Assembly: GCA_037976565.1 (NCBI GenBank)
Contig: CP137668.1
Location: 24,386,280-24,450,279, forward strand
From: Mesocentrotus franciscanus
Taxonomy: Eukaryota > Echinodermata > Echinoidea > Camarodonta > Strongylocentrotidae
Reading direction: 5' to 3'
DNA length: 64,000 bases
A program made the translations under genes and the position numbers. Below, in pieces: positions 59,941-64,000 of this stretch (position 1 is its first letter; the number at the start of each line of letters is the position of its first letter). The notes beneath the pieces are model-generated. The model was not told the origin of the DNA. It saw nothing but the letters and a program-made list of their open reading frames with translations, and made no database searches.

Positions 59941-62900
59941 AGAAAGTTATGTTTACATTCTGACATTGTTTGTTCGTGATCATACTTTTTTATGATATTT
60001 TTTTTTAACTTTAGAGAATAATATCCTGTATTTTTGATAGCGGACTCAGGTGGGCGCTGTCTGTATTCTACTGATGTATGGAACACCAAATGTCAAACTC
60101 ACCATTATACAAATTTCTGTCATTCTGTCACAAAATTGATATCATACCATGATTTGTATGTTGTGTTTATAGTAACAGAATGGCGGGAATATGTGGTAAA
60201 GAGTTTGATGCTTGGTGCTTCATAAATCTAGTCGAGCAACTCAACCCACAATTTGTTTCATGCAAATTGACGGCTGTCCGCAAGAAGGTCATAAGACATA
60301 TGTATTGTCAATGGGAGTATGAGCCTTCTTGCAGGCAACTGACAAAAAGGGAAAATGTACTTCCAATTTTTACATGTTTTTTTTCTTTTGGTTTTAATCT
60401 TTATGCTCACAAAGAAAATTTCTCAATGACTTATATCTCAAATGAACAAAAAGACTGAAAGACAAAAATTATTTTCTTGGTATTGTGCATAGTAAGTGCT
60501 TTTATTAGCAACACCAATCAATGTATACACAATCTGTGTAATATTCTCTGTAAGTGCATCTATCACCTACTCACAAAAAATATTCTCTCATCTCTTATCA
60601 AAATAAGTGAAAAAGTGGAAAATATATGCAATCTATGCACACATTTGACACAAATATATAGACTTTTGATATAGTTCTTACAATATATATTTTATAATGA
60701 ACAATACATCATTATAGTTATAAATACATTATGATACATAACTAAGCTTGAAAGAATATTACCTATCAATGAGTCGATGCATGATTTGATAATATTGTTC
60801 AAAAATCAAACAGAACTTTACAGCTGAATAGATGCCTTAACCATGCTGAGATCATCATATTTAAATTTTGGGTCCGTGAAGTGTGGAACTGTTATATTAT
60901 ATCACTGCAATTGATCCCATCATTTAGCAAAAATCAGTAATGGCCTAAGCAGAATAAAACCAGTTTGATCAACTTAACTAGAAAATAAGAAAATAAGAAA
61001 GAAGTGGGCTTGGCACCCAGTACTAGATAGAAAGACCGACAACAACAAAAAAGACGGAAAAACTGACCGGAGCGAGACTAAAAAAGAAACACAAAATTAC
61101 TTTGTAGGAGAGACAAGCAAAGGAAAGTGAGAATTAGAAAGATATAAGAAGAGCCAGACATAATTTAAGAGACGTGAATAGAGAAGGTCCGATCACACAA
61201 GAGAATAAAGAAATAGAGAGGAGGAAGAGATTTCGTTTTAAAAATATGGAACAGAAAGAAAATAACAAATAAGAGAGAGAGGGGGTAATGAAAAAAATGT
61301 GCATATTCATATTTTCAATTAATCAAACTTGTGAGCGACATATACATGTACATGTACACATCCACTTGACTAAATCATAAAGCAGTTAAGACCTAAAATA
61401 TAATCTTCCTCTTTTTCACCCTATTGCGAGTCGTTTGAACCATTCCTATTATCCCACAAGGCAACAACCATCCCTAATTTGGTCAAGATGAGTAAAAGAA
61501 GGTAAAAATGTAATGATTATGAATTATTTGTGCTAGTACAGCTGTGCTTAAGAGCTTTTGAAAGAGCATCATATGGAAATGAGACGTTGCGGCCACCTGT
61601 TTCCAATGAAAGATAGTTCCAATCTATTCAATACAAATGTTGACCAATCAAAATATAAATTTCAAGTGCAAATTATATCACAGTAGATTGGCAAATAATA
61701 GAACATAGTTTGGTAGCAAGATAAAACTGGAGAGATGTAATCGACAAAAATATAAAGACTTGAATATAGGAGGAAAATGAGATAGAAACAGTAGCATCTT
61801 AAAATAAAGATGAATTGTAACTTTCTTCTGAACATTTTCAACATACATGGTAACTTTTCTTGATACATGTATCTCATCATACATGTACATATAGGTGCAT
61901 TAATTACACGACTGCCTATAGCCTCACCCTCCTCACAAGCCAATTTAATGAATATCTTTGAAACTGGTAAACGCTTATCTCAACTGGGTAGAATGTGTTC
62001 ATTACATACCACATGGGTATCTACATGTTACAAATAATGGTTTACAACAAACATATCACACATTTTGATCATTTATAAACATACATTGACAATAAATGAC
62101 TACTAGTCTGCATTGGTATTACATTACAAGTACAAACAAAAAAATGAATGGCAATGTCCATCAAAGCGCTCTGTATTCTGACATTCAAACTCGCATTTTC
62201 TCCCTGACTTATCACTTTAAACTGAATATAAACTACACGCTATCACATTCATCATTATTACTTCTCAATGAGTTGTTCAATCTTGGGCAGTTGGAATTTG
62301 TTCTGAGTGACATATACAATGTCATGTACATATATACAATGTAATCTACAAGGGCTGTTCACACTAACCTATTCAACTTGCACACATTTCACATAGTTAA
62401 TATCATATCAAACATATCTACACACACGTTTACCACATTTATCTGTACAATGCATCCACTTTGCAAGTCAGCTCCACAGTTCAACTTCATAATAGGTATG
62501 TACACTATTCTACACCATCATCCAACGTCTCCTTTTAACATCATCCATATAAACTCTATAGTACTGAGTGCAAAACAGGATGTTGTTCTACCAGAATATT
62601 TACATATTTTTTTTGTAACAGGGTTGTGTAGCCTTCTTTGCACATGGTAAAAAACACTTACATATTGCTGAAAGCTGTACACAATTTTAGTGTTGAAAAT
62701 GAAAAGATTTGTTTTCTTCATCCTTTTGAGAAATGTTAATTCACAAGTCAAAATTCTGCAATCTACATAATCTGTTTACTAAAAATAGCAAAAAAGAGCA
62801 CCTTTTTATTTTCACTACACCTAACCACCAAAGTGGGAGCAATACAGACATTATTACCATTAAAGTGCATCTTATATCCCTCTATTTTGAGAAACACGCA

Positions 62901-64000
62901 ATGTCATTTGTTTGCATAGCTATATGATTCTGGTATCTAAATAAGAGCAATGTCATTATCAATCTAATTCGTTAGCACCTGATTCTAAAATCAACTCTGG
63001 TTTTTTGGTACAGTTTAATCCATTTATTAAAGCAGCCACTCATCACAAACTTATTTAACATATATAGTCATAGAATTTCAATTAGAAGAACGTTATACCT
63101 GCTGACCTTTTCCCATCCAGACCTGGAGATGTATTATCAAAACAAGTATTTTTTCAAAAGCTTTTTTTTCCTTTCTTGAAAGTGTAAAAGGGTTATATAA
63201 GATAACAAGTGAAAAATAAACGGACCTGATAATTATAATATGTATGTTATACAAGTATGCCTGCTACAAACTATATACCGTACATAAGAGATTTTACTTT
63301 TGAATCATGTTTTCCTTATAACCCTTGAAAGAAAAAAGAAAAAAAGTAACAAAGAGGAGAAAATGTAAAACAAACAAAATAAGGACCCCCAAAAAATGTT
63401 TATACCGATCTGGATGGACTGATTTTTGCACACTTCATTCAGCATCTGACGATGAATGCCCTTAAGAAAAACCTAAGCACAATTCTACAGCTGGCCTTAC
63501 TGAAAGCATATGAGAAATTGCACTCCTCCTTTGCACGAGAATCACTCATCAAACGATAAACAAAAGCCGTACAAAATTGTCATTGCGTATCTTGAGGATA
63601 GAAACACATGTAGAAACAAAAAAGTATGTATATAATCACATACACAAAACTGGGGAGAAAATCATTACAAATCAAAGACTAAAAAATGATTTTTAAGCAG
63701 CACAATTGAAAATAAATTAGTTTTAACACAATGATCATGACATGGTATTAGAGTTGCAGTACACTTACACGCAGCAGGTTTGAAAGGGCAAGAAAATACA
63801 ATGAGAATTTGAAATAAAATGAAGCAGCTAACAATCTTGTAAACATTCAGGTAAAGAAAATACAAAATTCTGCAGATTTTTGTCCTTTACTGTTTTCACA
63901 CAGCAGGATCTTAGTGAGTTTAGAGATGCAAAGACGTACATTAATCAAATAAAAGCTGAAAATATCATCACCACTTTGGCAGATGATTTTTTTTTTAATG
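59941..64000. other. AT-rich, repeat-poor DNA, no exon recognised
   Basis: In contrast to the rest of the window, I see no MITE, SINE or long microsatellite here. It may hold untranslated exons or the 3' UTR of a neighbouring gene, possibly convergent on the minus strand. Short frames show no domain. Confidence 0.35.

Overview
The window looks like metazoan genomic DNA, most likely from a marine invertebrate deuterostome such as an echinoderm. The evidence is very low coding density, introns with canonical GT/AG borders, tRNA-derived SINEs, CR1/jockey-like LINE remnants, abundant MITEs, and long purine and trinucleotide microsatellites. The assignment to echinoderms rests on the style of the repeats and is an inference. 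No operons, ribosomal RNA genes, CRISPR arrays or intact transposase genes are visible.

Only two host protein-coding loci are well supported. (1) On the minus strand, 11530-11943 is a first coding exon of a GABA-B-type receptor: signal peptide plus the start of the extracellular ligand-binding domain, ending at a strong splice donor. Its remaining exons were not found. (2) On the plus strand, 54268-58186 is a complete six-exon gene that I assembled exon by exon. It encodes a 158-residue secreted protein whose mature N-terminus is predicted to be histidine. It resembles the BIM1/X325 family, small LPMO-like copper-binding proteins best known from fungi. This is the most interesting gene in the window.

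Region by region: 1-11.2 kb holds three kinds of inverted-repeat MITE, a tRNA-derived SINE, a LINE 3' fragment and GA/CT tracts. 11.3-12.5 kb holds the receptor exon, a broken duplicate of its splice boundary and one further open frame. 13-17 kb holds tandem repeats and a CTT/CTA tract. 18-23.7 kb is mostly non-coding, with a foldback, a SINE and GA and AT tracts. 23.8-25.8 kb is a LINE reverse-transcriptase pseudogene. 26-46 kb is mostly non-coding, with foldbacks, a pentanucleotide array, a second RT relic, SINEs and a hammerhead-like Penelope relic. 47-54 kb is a dense nest of hAT-like MITEs (CAG...CTG ends, 8-bp target duplications). 54-58.2 kb is the BIM1-like gene, and 58.2-64 kb is AT-rich, repeat-poor DNA that probably contains its 3' UTR.

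Apart from the two host genes, the main biology here is mobile DNA. SINEs share a GCGC hairpin tail with LINE remnants, which suggests that the SINEs parasitise the LINE machinery. TTAA-flanked MITEs point to piggyBac-type mobilisation and 8-bp duplications to hAT-type mobilisation. Several elements are nested, so their relative ages can be read directly.
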